A model generated the notes under the pieces. It saw only the letters and a program-made list of their open reading frames with translations. It was not told the DNA's origin and made no database searches. A program made the translations under genes and the position numbers. Of a stretch of 64,000 nt of DNA, positions 1 to 8,327 are shown piece after piece. Origin of the DNA: Desulfonema magnum (GTDB lineage Bacteria > Desulfobacterota > Desulfobacteria > Desulfobacterales > 4be13); contig NZ_CP061800.1 of assembly GCF_017377395.1 (NCBI RefSeq), positions 7,275,633-7,339,632 of the forward strand, in the 5' to 3' direction. Numbering within the stretch: the first letter of the stretch is position 1; the number at the start of each line of letters is the position of its first letter.

Positions 1-148
1 ATAAAATTTTCGCATGAATTTCTCGGTGTAACGGAGTGCGAAAATTTTATTTTCGCATACATCCCCCCGTGTAACGGAGTGCAAAAATTTTATTTTTGCA
101 AAGCCCGCAGAAACAAAAACCTTGCGAAAATAAAATTTCCACACTCCT
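1..148. repeat. CGGAGTGC-hairpin repeat cluster
   Basis: CGGAGTGC followed by a short hairpin occurs at about 32-58 (stem GCGAAAAT/ATTTTCGC) and 75-100 (stem GCAAAAAT/ATTTTTGC). A cut copy lies at 1-15 and a diverged inverted copy at about 121-148. The same family recurs near 32.96, 33.0, 33.3, 35.3, 37.5, 37.6 and 42.3 kb. The stem sequence changes while pairing is kept, so the hairpin itself appears to be the conserved unit. Function unknown. Confidence 0.75.
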
Positions 149-182
149 TCTCTCATCAAACTGATGAGTATTATCAGCCCCC

Positions 183-830
183 TCAGCCCCCGTCGCTATC
201 ACCGTCATCACTGTCATCACCGCTATCACCGCTGTCATTGTCATCTGAAGAAACCAGTGACTCCAAAGTCTGTTTAAAGTGGGCTGAGGCCTGGTCTGCT
301 GAGATCAGAGAGCGTTCATTTGTGTCAGGAAAGTAACCAAGCATGTTCAGGGTCTCAAACAGTCCCCGAACCTCATCATCGTTTTCAAAATCTTCACATG
401 ACTGAGTAAAAACAATGGAATAATTCCCAAACTCATCCCGAACTTCAGGAGAAATGAGAATACCATTATCAGGATCAGCATCTGCATCCAGAGATTGCAG
501 AAATCTGCACATATTGATAACATGAGGATGGGTTTCATCATAAGCGCCGCTGATCAGATCCACCGGTGTAATGATTTCTTTTGCTTTTGTCTGGCCGAGC
601 AATATGCCTTCCAGAAAAAATGAGATTATTTCTCCCTCACCGTAGTAAAAAAGACCTTCTGCATCGGTCGTGCCGGATTGCGTCATTGTTTCGTACTCCA
701 CCCCTTCTACCGCGCTGTCCAAAAGGGTCCCTGTTTTTACAACAAAATCCGAATTGTCACAACCGGAAAATATGAACAGCAAGCTGGCAATCATCAACGC
801 CAGGATTGAATGATTCAATGAAGTTTTCAA
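183..830 (-). CDS. Putative secreted lipoprotein with acidic tail
   Basis: A 215-residue protein with a lipoprotein signal peptide: basic start, hydrophobic stretch and an FSGC lipobox with the lipidated Cys at residue 24. It should therefore be membrane-anchored outside the cytoplasm. The central part (about 30-170) is a Gly/Asp-rich region of the kind seen at the N-terminus of large surface lipoproteins and adhesins of marine bacteria. The last 20 residues are almost only Ser, Asp and Gly. No catalytic motif is visible. It is followed by repeats on both sides and has no operon partner. Function not recognised; the short acidic tail could mark a C-terminally truncated longer protein. Confidence 0.6.
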   Translation of the reverse strand: MKTSLNHSILALMIASLLFIFSGCDNSDFVVKTGTLLDSAVEGVEYETMTQSGTTDAEGLFYYGEGEIISFFLEGILLGQTKAKEIITPVDLISGAYDETHPHVINMCRFLQSLDADADPDNGILISPEVRDEFGNYSIVFTQSCEDFENDDEVRGLFETLNMLGYFPDTNERSLISADQASAHFKQTLESLVSSDDNDSGDSGDDSDDGDSDGG

Positions 831-895
831 AACTTGTCTCCTTTCTTTATGCTGAATGTTTTATTAATACTCGATGATCAGATTTTCTGACCTGA

Positions 896-1000
896 GCCGG
901 ACAGCCTGTCATTCCTGCGAAAGCAGGAAACCGTTTTTTGCTGATGCCGAGGTTCCGGGAGCTGTGGATTCCTGCTTTCGCAAGAATGACAAAAAAAACT
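896..1000. repeat. Palindromic dispersed repeat (TTCCTGCGAAAGCAGGAA type)
   Basis: Two inverted copies of a hairpin-forming sequence (CATTCCTGCGAAAGCAGGAA near 911 and its near-complement near 968-990) flank a short spacer. Related pieces occur at 45755-45880. This sequence type is a common dispersed palindrome in proteobacterial genomes. The rest of 831-1321 holds no gene that I can support. Confidence 0.6.
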
Positions 1001-1207
1001 TGCTGATCGAGTAATAAGTGTTCCGATCCTGAATATAAAGCATGTAACAGATTGGCTTAATCTGGTAATTATGGGATTACATCCGGTTTTGGAACACTGC
1101 TCATTATCTTGAAACCTATAGTTACCATAAACTTGTTGAAAATGGAAATGAAAAAAGAATAGTCCCATCTGTTTTTTTATTTGGGAAAAGTTTTGTGTGC
1201 AGGTGCA

Positions 1208-1234
1208 TTCCCAAACCCGAAGTTTGGGAACGAT
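1208..1234. repeat. Hairpin repeat TTCCCAAAC/GTTTGGGAA
   Basis: Perfect 9-bp stem around CCGAA, followed by CGATG. It has the same architecture as the TTCCCACGC/GCGTGGGAA hairpins near 24.65, 45.72 and 57.08 kb with a different stem, so it is probably a covarying member of that family. Confidence 0.5.
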
Positions 1235-1321
1235 GAAAATTGGGAGGTGACGAAATAACGTTTTGAAAAATTAAAATATTATCGTATAAAAATATTTCGG
1301 AAACAGAAAATTGAAAATCTT

Positions 1322-2329
1322 TTAACGCTTATTTTTTTTCACCTTGGAACGCTTTAAACTTCCTTCGTACATTCTCATGGCTGCCAGCAGCTGCTTCTTT
1401 GTGGGGGTGGTTCTTAGGAATGTCTCTGCCTGTTTTTCATCACCGTTCAGCCCCAGAATCAGCGGCTTAATTATTTTTTTAACCACGCGTTCGCCTTTTC
1501 TCGTAAGTTTGCAAATGGAGTGGTTTCCCTTGCTCAACCGTATCACAAACCCCTGTTTATGGAGTTGTCTGACCGCATTTTTGGTATAGCTTTCACTTGC
1601 ATATCCGGCTAAGTCGGCGAGTTCCGAGGGTCCCATGGTACGATCCGATGCTGACAGGATATCCACAATTTTTTTTATGGCAATCCGATACTTATCTTTT
1701 CCGCCGACCGGATAATCATAAGACACATCTTTTGGATTTTTTCCCGGTATCCACTGATATCCGATATGGTTTTCCCGGGAGGAAAATAAAGTATGTTCGA
1801 TCAGACCTGCCTCGGCTAATTTTGCCACATGCCGGCATTTTCCGTTGCTGTCCCACACAGCGCTGTCACCGCTCAGATCCGAGACTTCCCGGGGCCCGTT
1901 TTCGTAAATATCCAGCAGCACCTGAATTCTGTTAAAATTATGCTTTTCACTGCTGTTTTTTCGGCTTGCCAGAAAGGATTCGCAATTTACTCCGATTTCA
2001 ATACATTTGGTCAGCAAAAATCCCGCGACAGGCTGGATCGAATCGTCAATCAGCTGCCATGTGGGCATTTCCTTTTGAAATGATTTGTATTCCCAATAAG
2101 TATATCCCCTGATGACAATCCGCTTGAGAGATCGTTTGCAATACTGGTTAAAATTGTTCTTATTCAGGAATACAAAACCGCTAAGATAAGGAAATTCTTT
2201 TTTTAATTTTTCATCCATTTCCACGGGTCTTTGGCTTTTCATATCCAGAATGCCCCATACAAAAAACGCCTTGGGAAAAGTGTTCAGCACATGAAGTATT
2301 GTTGTGATATCCAGTTCCTTGTCTCTCAT
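1322..2329 (-). CDS. Double winged-helix hypothetical protein
   Basis: A 335-residue protein I cannot assign to a named family. The C-terminal half contains two segments with winged-helix patterns. At about 130-195 there is a run with PREVSDLSG followed by a recognition-like helix and a wing with ENHIGYQW. At about 212-290 there is a run with GPSELADLAG, then KNAVRQLHKQGFVIRLSKG. The N-terminal 120 residues are Phe/Tyr-rich with no motif. It is probably a cytoplasmic DNA-binding or adaptor protein. The tail is Lys/Arg-rich. The 97 bp upstream (2330-2426) hold degenerate TTAAGTGT/CAGACAC heptamer-like repeats. It stands alone, with repeats on the 3' side. Confidence 0.6.
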   Translation of the reverse strand: MRDKELDITTILHVLNTFPKAFFVWGILDMKSQRPVEMDEKLKKEFPYLSGFVFLNKNNFNQYCKRSLKRIVIRGYTYWEYKSFQKEMPTWQLIDDSIQPVAGFLLTKCIEIGVNCESFLASRKNSSEKHNFNRIQVLLDIYENGPREVSDLSGDSAVWDSNGKCRHVAKLAEAGLIEHTLFSSRENHIGYQWIPGKNPKDVSYDYPVGGKDKYRIAIKKIVDILSASDRTMGPSELADLAGYASESYTKNAVRQLHKQGFVIRLSKGNHSICKLTRKGERVVKKIIKPLILGLNGDEKQAETFLRTTPTKKQLLAAMRMYEGSLKRSKVKKNKR

Positions 2330-2426
2330 TTTCTTGTTTTTCCAAAGTTTGAATTTAAGTGTTTAAGTGTCTGATGGCCTGTGAAAATTTTGCCAGGAAA
2401 GAAACATTCAGACACTCAGACATTCA

Positions 2427-2777
2427 TCACATTTCAGGATATCCCGAAGGAATCAGGCAGACAAAAACCAGTTGTCCATCCCCCGTGTTTTTTATCTGAT
2501 GGTCTTCATTTCCGGGAATAAAAATGACACTGCCGGGGCTAACAGGTATCCATTTGTCATCACATAATACTTCGCCATTGCCTGAATGGATAAATATTTC
2601 ATGTTCCCAGTCATGAGAGTGCCGGGGAGAATATCCGTTTTCTGACAATTCAAAAACTCTCATGCAAAAATGATCGGCCCCGTCAGCTTTGCCAATGGCG
2701 ACCCGCCCTGTAACCCCTTTTACTGTGTCGGTATTCAAATATGTGGCTTCTGCCTCGGAATAGTGCATGATCTTCAT
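2427..2777 (-). CDS. Single-domain cupin protein
   Basis: A 116-residue small cupin. Motif 1 is visible as HSHDWEHEIFIHSG (two His, Glu and a further His in metal-ligand positions, about residues 54-67). Motif 2 is PGSVIFIPGNEDHQIKN with the last ligand His. The length fits stand-alone cupin_2 proteins. Such proteins bind Fe, Mn or Zn and act as small isomerases, dioxygenases or ligand sensors; the substrate cannot be told from sequence. It is not in an obvious operon. The start is the ATG behind a short purine tract (rc AAGGAAAAAACAATG). Confidence 0.8.
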   Translation of the reverse strand: MKIMHYSEAEATYLNTDTVKGVTGRVAIGKADGADHFCMRVFELSENGYSPRHSHDWEHEIFIHSGNGEVLCDDKWIPVSPGSVIFIPGNEDHQIKNTGDGQLVFVCLIPSGYPEM

Positions 2778-2824
2778 TGTTTTTTCCTTAAGATTATGAT
2801 ATTTTTATCAGATAATAATTCAGA

Positions 2825-2945
2825 GGATTTCCGGAAAAGAACATACCGGCATATCTTTTTAGTTCGTAGTTCCGCCTTTAGGCAGTGTGACACCGCCTAA
2901 AGGCGGAACTACGAACTTATGGTATATTCATTTTTGGAAATCGCC
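2825..2945. mobile_element. MITE-like element with central perfect hairpin
   Basis: The ends are imperfect inverted repeats (GATTTCCGGAAAAGAACATACC-like on the left, its complement on the right). The centre is a hairpin with a roughly 20-bp perfect stem, TTCGTAGTTCCGCCTTTAGG and its complement, around AGTGTGACACC. A second copy lies at 47890-47995 and a core-less end remnant at 40243-40287. No coding capacity, so it is likely mobilised in trans. Confidence 0.65.
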
Positions 2946-3030
2946 TTATTTCCAATCAGTTGCTTCCGCATATACCATGTATCAGAAGCTTTGGCAACAA
3001 TATTTTAATGAATGATAGCAGTTGGTTCTG

Positions 3031-5442
3031 ATGAAAAAAAAATACGCATCACCAAATCCTTTTTACAGTGTCGCCATTCCTGTGGCATTTATTTTTATTC
3101 CTTTTATCATTTTTCTGATGATGGATAAAATGTTCCCGCTCTCCATGCCGGAAGATGAAAAAAGCTTCGCTGTGACAGTCATCGCCCGGGACGGCACACC
3201 GCTTAGGAGTTTCCCTGATGAAAAAGGCGTGTGGCGATATCCTGTCAGAGTGAGCGAAGTGTCACCCCTTTATCTTAAAGCCCTGCTCAGTTATGAAGAC
3301 CGGTTGTTCTGGCATCATCCGGGAGTTAATATCTATGCGCTGTTTCGTGCGGTGTTTCAATATGTTCAGACTGGCAAACCGCAGTCCGGGGGATCCACCA
3401 TCACCATGCAGGTGGCACGGCTTTTTCATCCTCACTCCAAAACCATACCTGGCAAGCTCAGACAAATGTTTCGTGCCCTTCAGTTGGAATTTTATTACAG
3501 CAAAAAAGAAATTCTGACCATGTACTTAAATTATGCGCCTTTTGGCGGACCCGTCGAGGGGGTTCAGGCTGCCAGCTTTGCCTATTTGGGAAAATCTGCC
3601 AAAGAATTAAGCCATGCCGAAGCTGCTTTGTTAGCGGTGCTTCCCCAGGCTCCCAGCCGTCTTCGACCAGATCGGCATGCGGGACGGGCTACCCGAGCGC
3701 GCAATAAGGTGCTGAACCGCATGGCACAGTTCGGGGTGTGGGACAGGGAAACCGTGGAAGAAGCCAAAATTGAACGGGTAACGCCGCGGTTTAATCCCCG
3801 GCCCATGATGGTGCCGCTTCTTGCCAGGCGTCTTAAATCTGAAACTCGAAACTCGAAATTTGAAACTCGAAACTCGGAGGTTGAAATTCGAAACTCGATT
3901 ATTCGCACGTTTATTGATCCTTATATGCAGCAGGCTGTGGCAGACTTGGTTTATGGATTCATTCAGGGCACGCCCGAGCATACTTCCGCGGCTGCTCTGG
4001 TTGTTGAAAATAAGTCTTTGGCTGTAAAAGCTTATGTCGGGTCCGGGGATTTTTTGGATGACAGCCGTTTCGGGCATGTGGATATGATTCGCGCATACCG
4101 CTCCCCGGGTTCCACATTGAAATCCTTTTTATACGGGTTTGCTTTGGAAGAGGGGCTGATTCATTCGGAAAGTCTGCTTGTGGATGCGCCTTTCTCATTC
4201 AGCGGATATCGTCCTGAGAATTTTACCCAGGCTTTTTCAGGTCCGGTCAGTGTGAGTGAGGCATTGCAACGCTCCCTTAATATTCCGGCTGTGGATATTC
4301 TGGATCGTCTGGGCCCTAAATTCTTTGATACCCGGCTTCGTCAGGGGGGACTGCGCTTGCGCTTTCCGCCGCACCAGGAGCCAAATCTGACCATGATTCT
4401 GGGCGGGGTCGGGGCCTCGTTAGAGGATTTGGTCAGCGCATATACCGCTTTTGCCTGCCAGGGGCTGGCTGGCAAGCTTCGTTATACAACAGATGATCCC
4501 ATAAGCGAGCGCCGTCTTCTGAGTCCGGGGGCAGCCTATATCATCCGACAGATTTTGCAGGAACATCGGCGCCCGGATTTGCCCGGGGGGCGTGTGTCTT
4601 TGGAGCATTCCCGGGGGGTGGCCTGGAAAACCGGAACCAGCTATGGTTTCCGAGATGCCTGGTCCGTGGGGGTTACGGATCGTCATACCATCGGGGTATG
4701 GGTGGGGCGGCCCGACGGAACGCCGTCTCCGGGCCAGTATGGCAGGGCAACGGCTGCACCGCTGCTGTTCTCCATTGTTGACAGCTTGCCCCGGGGATAC
4801 GGGCCGCCTCCCTCAGTCCCGGAAAGTGTGGCACGGGCTGAGATTTGCTGGCCCCTGGGGACTCGTCCTTCTGGCAAAGAGGATTCCCTGTGTCACCAGC
4901 GCCGCCATGCCTGGATTCTGAATGATGTCATTCCTCCGACTTTTCCGGATCGTGCGGACCGCCATTGGCTGAGTAATCCCATGACAATTCTGGTTCATCC
5001 GGAGAGCGGCCTGCGTGTGGATGCGGATTGTCCGGTTCCGAATCCGGTGCGTAAAACCATTGCCCGATGGCCCAGGGCTGCGGAACCCTGGCTGAATCCT
5101 TGTACGAGAGCGGCTTGCCGTCCGCCTCGCCTGGACCCGGTTTGCAAGAAACCAGTCTCTTCCTGCGCTGAAAATATCCGGATTATGGGGATTGAATCGG
5201 ACACTGTTTTTCGTCCTCCGGGCGCGGAAACCAAGCTGCCGACCATTACGCTTCAGGCTCAGGGCGGACAGGGGCGGCTCTACTGGCTGCTGAACGGAGA
5301 GCTTGTTCATCAGACCGGAATCGGTGAGACACGGTTTTATCAGTTCAAACGTCCGGGGCGATACCAGCTCACGGTAATGGATCTGGGCGGAAATTATGAT
5401 GCTGTGGAGATTGTTGTGCTGGGGGGGAATTTTAGGGGCTGA
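3031..5442 (+). CDS. pbpC: Penicillin-binding protein 1C
   Basis: Bifunctional murein synthase of the PBP1C class, acting at the outer face of the inner membrane. Order: one N-terminal membrane segment (about 13-33); a GT51 transglycosylase domain with the catalytic Glu in SYEDRLFWHHPG (about 90) and GGSTITMQVARL; a transpeptidase domain with SPGSTLKSF (SxxK), an SLN motif and the KTG box in WKTGTSYGF; then the C-terminal PBP1C domain. The linker between the two enzymatic domains (about 270-295) is an in-frame heptamer-repeat insertion (Lys/Glu/Thr/Arg/Asn-rich) absent from the family as I know it. I chose the ATG at 3031 over the upstream TTG at 3022. The Shine-Dalgarno sequence is weak. No alpha-2-macroglobulin partner gene is adjacent. 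Confidence 0.93.
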   Translation: MKKKYASPNPFYSVAIPVAFIFIPFIIFLMMDKMFPLSMPEDEKSFAVTVIARDGTPLRSFPDEKGVWRYPVRVSEVSPLYLKALLSYEDRLFWHHPGVNIYALFRAVFQYVQTGKPQSGGSTITMQVARLFHPHSKTIPGKLRQMFRALQLEFYYSKKEILTMYLNYAPFGGPVEGVQAASFAYLGKSAKELSHAEAALLAVLPQAPSRLRPDRHAGRATRARNKVLNRMAQFGVWDRETVEEAKIERVTPRFNPRPMMVPLLARRLKSETRNSKFETRNSEVEIRNSIIRTFIDPYMQQAVADLVYGFIQGTPEHTSAAALVVENKSLAVKAYVGSGDFLDDSRFGHVDMIRAYRSPGSTLKSFLYGFALEEGLIHSESLLVDAPFSFSGYRPENFTQAFSGPVSVSEALQRSLNIPAVDILDRLGPKFFDTRLRQGGLRLRFPPHQEPNLTMILGGVGASLEDLVSAYTAFACQGLAGKLRYTTDDPISERRLLSPGAAYIIRQILQEHRRPDLPGGRVSLEHSRGVAWKTGTSYGFRDAWSVGVTDRHTIGVWVGRPDGTPSPGQYGRATAAPLLFSIVDSLPRGYGPPPSVPESVARAEICWPLGTRPSGKEDSLCHQRRHAWILNDVIPPTFPDRADRHWLSNPMTILVHPESGLRVDADCPVPNPVRKTIARWPRAAEPWLNPCTRAACRPPRLDPVCKKPVSSCAENIRIMGIESDTVFRPPGAETKLPTITLQAQGGQGRLYWLLNGELVHQTGIGETRFYQFKRPGRYQLTVMDLGGNYDAVEIVVLGGNFRG
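3832..3900 (+). repeat. Heptamer array inside pbpC
   Basis: Tandem 7-bp units of GAAACTC/GAAATTT type run through the coding sequence in frame, adding about 23 residues with a Glu-Thr-Arg-Asn-Ser pattern between the GT51 and transpeptidase domains. The same repeat type occurs at 50744-50878 and 54127-54206. Confidence 0.85.
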
Positions 5443-5507
5443 AGTCGTCATACTGGGTGAATCTGCCATCTTTTCCGAAAATGATCCTGAACCGCTACCG
5501 GGGATTG

Positions 5508-5660
5508 ATAAGTACCTCACCATAAGTTTTTAATATCTGCCCGGGGAAGAAACCCGGCTTTTTTTTCCGGAATGATGCTTTTCCGACAAAGGGAAAACCC
5601 GGGTTTCTCTGTCGCTCACAGAAAAAAAGCTGTATAAAAAACTTTTGATCAGGTACTTAA
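5508..5660. mobile_element. IS630-derived MITE, copy 1
   Basis: A 153-bp element that begins ATAAGTACCT and ends with AAAAAACTTTTGATCAGGTACTTA. These ends match the termini of the IS630 element at 20087-21218. The core is a GAAACCCGG/CCGGGTTTC palindrome. It is in opposite orientation to the copies at 55350 and 61119. The surrounding 5443-5744 stretch has no other gene. Confidence 0.75.
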
Positions 5661-5744
5661 ATCCGCCGGAGTAATATGAATTTTAAGATGAGAAAATTGA
5701 ACAGGAACATGGGTAATCACTTTTTAAACTAACGGAAATTGTTC

Positions 5745-6002
5745 ATGGAATATACCAGACATTTCAACGAAATGCTCGAAGAACGGAATATCCGCCGGTC
5801 ATGGGCGGAGGAGACCCTTCAGAACCCGGACAGGACTGAAGACCATGAGGACGGCACACGCCATTTTATCAGACAAATTTCAGAATATGGAAATCGCTGG
5901 CTGCGCGTGGTCATCAATGTGAACGCTGACCCGAACCGTGCAGTGACAGCCTTTTTTGACAGACGACTAAGGAGAAAAAGCCATGAGAATCAGAGTAGAT
6001 AA
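5745..6002 (+). CDS. DUF4258-like small protein
   Basis: An 85-residue protein with the pattern of DUF4258: YTRHFNEMLEERNI, then TLQNPDRTEDHEDGTRHF, a strand-rich WLRVVINVN segment and a C-terminal TAFFDRRLRR. DUF4258 proteins resemble small RelE/BrnT-fold proteins and are often the first gene of two-gene units with DUF2283. Role unknown; toxin-antitoxin-like pairing has been suggested by context only. I chose the ATG at 5745 rather than the TTG at 5739 because of the better spacing to AACGGAAA. It overlaps the next gene by 20 bp, suggesting coupled translation. Confidence 0.7.
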   Translation: MEYTRHFNEMLEERNIRRSWAEETLQNPDRTEDHEDGTRHFIRQISEYGNRWLRVVINVNADPNRAVTAFFDRRLRRKSHENQSR

Positions 6003-6183
6003 GGAAAACGACGCTCTCTATTTCCGCCTTGACGAAACCCGGATCGTTGAATCCGAAGAGGTTCAGCCGGGTGTCATTCTCGATTTTGACGAAAACAATC
6101 AGGTGGTCGGGGTCGAGTTCCTGAACATATCTTCCAGAGTTTCCGGGGAAGAGCTGGCTTCCATACAATTCCGGGCAGCATGA
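5983..6183 (+). CDS. DUF2283 family protein
   Basis: A 66-residue protein with the DUF2283 signature: MRIRVDKENDALYFRLDE, then PGVILDFDENNQVVGVEFLN. The fold is expected to be a small beta sandwich, and function is unknown. A strong ribosome site (AAGGAG) lies inside the end of the preceding DUF4258-like gene. The pair is therefore a compact two-gene unit that is probably co-translated. Downstream comes a MITE, so no further operon members are seen. Confidence 0.8.
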   Translation: MRIRVDKENDALYFRLDETRIVESEEVQPGVILDFDENNQVVGVEFLNISSRVSGEELASIQFRAA

Positions 6184-6260
6184 AAACGGAATTTGGAAAT
6201 GATCCCGAAAATCCCGCAAACTTCGGAGGTCTGACAGAAATCCTGTAAATCCACTTAACA

Positions 6261-6482
6261 GATTATAACGGATTTAGGGGAGGGAGGGCCGATCAAGCCC
6301 TGTAAGTGCGGTATATTTGTAGCAGGTTTGCAAGCCCCGTAGGGGCGACATATTTGTAGTAGTAGTAAATCATGCTGAAAATATGCCGCCCCTGCGGGGC
6401 TTGGCCGGGCCTGCATGATGAATGCTACAAATATGCCGCCCCTGCGGGGCTTGACCGGCCTTCCCTAAATCCGTTTATAATC
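6261..6482. mobile_element. MITE with TTATAACGGATT ends, copy 1
   Basis: A 222-bp element bounded by GATTATAACGGATTTAGGG and its near-complement CCCTAAATCCGTTTATAATC. Inside are repeated GCCGCCCCTGCGGGGCTTG palindromic modules. Copies with the same ends are at 40498-40620 and 59484-59642. No coding capacity. Confidence 0.75.
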
Positions 6483-6555
6483 AGACAATAATGATGTGAC
6501 TGTGATAGGCTTTGGGTTGTTGAAAAGAACACCAAAGAATAAGGAAAGGAATATT

Positions 6556-7158
6556 TTGCAATTAGAAAAAATTACATTACCGTCTGAAAAATATTTGCCT
6601 TTTTCAGACAAATTAAAATCACTTTACGCGGCCATGAATGAAAAATACAAAGAAGCTGCGGATTTCTATGGTTTTCATTGTTCCGGATGCGAAGATAACT
6701 GTTGTCTCACCCGGTTCTGTCATCATACGTTTTCGGAGTATTTTTATATTCTGGAAGGATATAAAACACTTAAGCATGAACAACAGACAGAAGTCAGAAA
6801 AAAAGCCTCGGATGTATGCAGAAAAACGGCTGAAGCTGACGAAAAAGGTATGCCGGTGCGGCTGATGTGCCCTCTGAATTTTGACGGTCTTTGTGTATTA
6901 TATGATTATCGTCCCATGATATGCAGGCTGCACGGCATTTCCCATGAACTTCGGCGGCCAGGACAGAATGCCGTTTACAGTCCGGGATGCGAAGCTTTCA
7001 CAAAACAGTCTGAGGGAAAAGGGTATTTCCAATTTGATCGGACCCCCTTTTATATTGAAATGGCAAAATTAGAAGCAGAACTGAAACAAGCCTTTGGTAT
7101 TAAACAAAAATTCAAAATGACCGTTGCGGAGATGCTGACCTCGGAAATGTTCGAATAA
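6556..7158 (+). CDS. YkgJ-type Cys-cluster protein
   Basis: About 200 residues with the cysteine pattern of the YkgJ/zinc- and iron-chelating (UPF0153-like) family: CSGCEDNCC near the N-terminus, then CPLNFDGLCVLYDYRPMICRLHG and a late PGC. These cysteines are thought to bind a metal or Fe-S centre; the biochemical role is not established. I prefer the TTG at 6556 behind AGGAAAGG. A GTG at 6496 would extend the protein by 20 residues but has no ribosome site and would start just past the MITE end. A strong terminator follows at 7161. Confidence 0.8.
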   Translation: MQLEKITLPSEKYLPFSDKLKSLYAAMNEKYKEAADFYGFHCSGCEDNCCLTRFCHHTFSEYFYILEGYKTLKHEQQTEVRKKASDVCRKTAEADEKGMPVRLMCPLNFDGLCVLYDYRPMICRLHGISHELRRPGQNAVYSPGCEAFTKQSEGKGYFQFDRTPFYIEMAKLEAELKQAFGIKQKFKMTVAEMLTSEMFE

Positions 7159-7160
7159 AA

Positions 7161-7196
7161 AAAGCAGAGCCGGTTTCGGCTCTGCCTTTTTGTCAA
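7161..7196. terminator. Rho-independent terminator (probably bidirectional)
   Basis: Hairpin GCAGAGCCG-GTTT-CGGCTCTGC with an A run before and CTTTTT after. It lies between two convergent genes (ends 7158 and 7213) and can serve both. Confidence 0.85.
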
Positions 7197-7212
7197 TGGA
7201 TAATTATATCAA

Positions 7213-8091
7213 TTATTTAAATTTTTTTCTCAGTACTGCAAGACCCGCAAGACCGGAGGCCAGCAGAAACATGGTGGCCGGTTCGGGAGTAGCCGCGCTT
7301 CCGCTTCCGCCTGAGACGCCTGTTGTATTCCCGGATGTATGGGTTTCATTGACAGCCTCAGTGACAGTACTCGGATCTATCTCGTTAAACGTATCATCAA
7401 CATAAGTGGTCTCCTCAGCCGGAGTCGTTATTTCATTTTCTGTTGCCGGAGGTGTTTCCTCCTCAGTCGGAGAAGAAACGTCCATAGGCTCATCAGTTGT
7501 ATATTCCGGAGGCAGGGAAGCGATTTCATCCGTTGCCGGCGGAACAGCAGACGGTGTATCTGCCGGAGCTGGAGCCGAACTTACAGGGTTAAAAGCTGCC
7601 TCTGGAACATAACCTGTGTTATACGCCGTACCAGCTTTGGCCATTACCTGAAATTCCACTTTCTCCACATCATAATCCTGAGAGAATTTTTCATAGTCTA
7701 TCTTAAAAGAAAATTCAGCTTCTTTAAACTCATTCGGTGTATCCCACTTGAGAATGTTGACACTGTCCCAATTCGTGCTTCCGTCATTTCCCACACTGGG
7801 TTGGCCAGGGCCTTCCATGTTGCTTGCCTCAACATATTTTGTCATATCAATGAAGCTTCCCTCATACATGAAGCCCAGGTTCCAGTGACTCAGCGCCTTG
7901 CCATTATTTTGGGTCACTTTGTATTTCCAAGTCGTATTATCCTCTGACACGCCTGCGAAATCAATGTTGTAAGTTGAGGTTGTCGTCTTCTTTTTGCCCT
8001 CATGAGTCAGCTGCACCTCCACAGCGCCGGCAACACTGACCATCCCTGCAACCAATAACATAATTGTTAATGCTGCTAAAAACTTTTTCAT
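7213..8091 (-). CDS. PEP-CTERM sorting-signal protein
   Basis: A 292-residue exported protein. N-terminal signal peptide (MKKFLAALTIMLLVAGM..., cleavage near residue 23); a globular beta-rich domain up to about 175; a long Pro/Thr/Glu/Ala-rich linker (about 178-262); then a C-terminal PEP-CTERM tripartite signal (TPEPATMFLLASGLAGL, then Arg-Lys-Lys). Such proteins are processed by exosortase and go to the surface or biofilm matrix. The ribosome site is strong (AGGAGGTGTCAAATG). Transcription is predicted from a sigma-54 promoter at about 8166-8180 with two upstream palindromes. This matches the known dependence of PEP-CTERM systems on the PrsK/PrsR-type sigma-54 regulators. No exosortase gene is in the window. 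Confidence 0.85.
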   Translation of the reverse strand: MKKFLAALTIMLLVAGMVSVAGAVEVQLTHEGKKKTTTSTYNIDFAGVSEDNTTWKYKVTQNNGKALSHWNLGFMYEGSFIDMTKYVEASNMEGPGQPSVGNDGSTNWDSVNILKWDTPNEFKEAEFSFKIDYEKFSQDYDVEKVEFQVMAKAGTAYNTGYVPEAAFNPVSSAPAPADTPSAVPPATDEIASLPPEYTTDEPMDVSSPTEEETPPATENEITTPAEETTYVDDTFNEIDPSTVTEAVNETHTSGNTTGVSGGSGSAATPEPATMFLLASGLAGLAVLRKKFK

Positions 8092-8153
8092 TTGACACCT
8101 CCTGCAATTTTACTTTTAAATAACCTGTTCTTAAAATCCTGACTTTAGCCTTA

Positions 8154-8180
8154 TTTATACTTAAAGCAAGAACGGTACCA
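8154..8180 (-). promoter_or_regulatory. Sigma-54 promoter of the PEP-CTERM gene
   Basis: On the minus strand TTGGTACCGTTCTTGC gives the -24 GG (8179-8178) and -12 GC (8167-8166) with exactly 10 bases between them, as required for RpoN promoters (consensus TGGCAC-N5-TTGC). Transcription should start near 8154, leaving a leader of about 60 nt. Confidence 0.75.
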
Positions 8181-8275
8181 AATCGTGTCAAAAAATATTT
8201 TTTATAAAATATATTTTATATTCAATCTGTTAAAAGGTATATGTTGAAAAACACAAAAATATACACTTCTGCTGT

Positions 8276-8327
8276 AAGTGTTCAATTTAAACATTTTGTC
8301 TAGTCAAAGTGTTCAAATTGAACACTT
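8276..8327. promoter_or_regulatory. Two tandem palindromes, likely enhancer-binding-protein sites
   Basis: A perfect palindrome with half-site AAGTGTTCAA lies at 8307-8327, and an imperfect copy starts at 8276. They are 31 bp apart (three helical turns) and centred roughly 130 and 165 bp upstream of the predicted sigma-54 start. Spacing and symmetry fit upstream activator sites for a dimeric or hexameric sigma-54 activator. The remainder of 8328-8768 is AT-rich with no gene seen. Confidence 0.65.

Noticed and set aside
878..1168. 96-codon minus-strand frame
   Set aside because: Covers the TTCCTGCGAAAGCAGGAA palindromes and nothing conserved.
4813..5523. 236-codon minus-strand frame opposite pbpC
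   Set aside because: Runs through the conserved C-terminal domain of PBP1C on the other strand; no ribosome site or motif.
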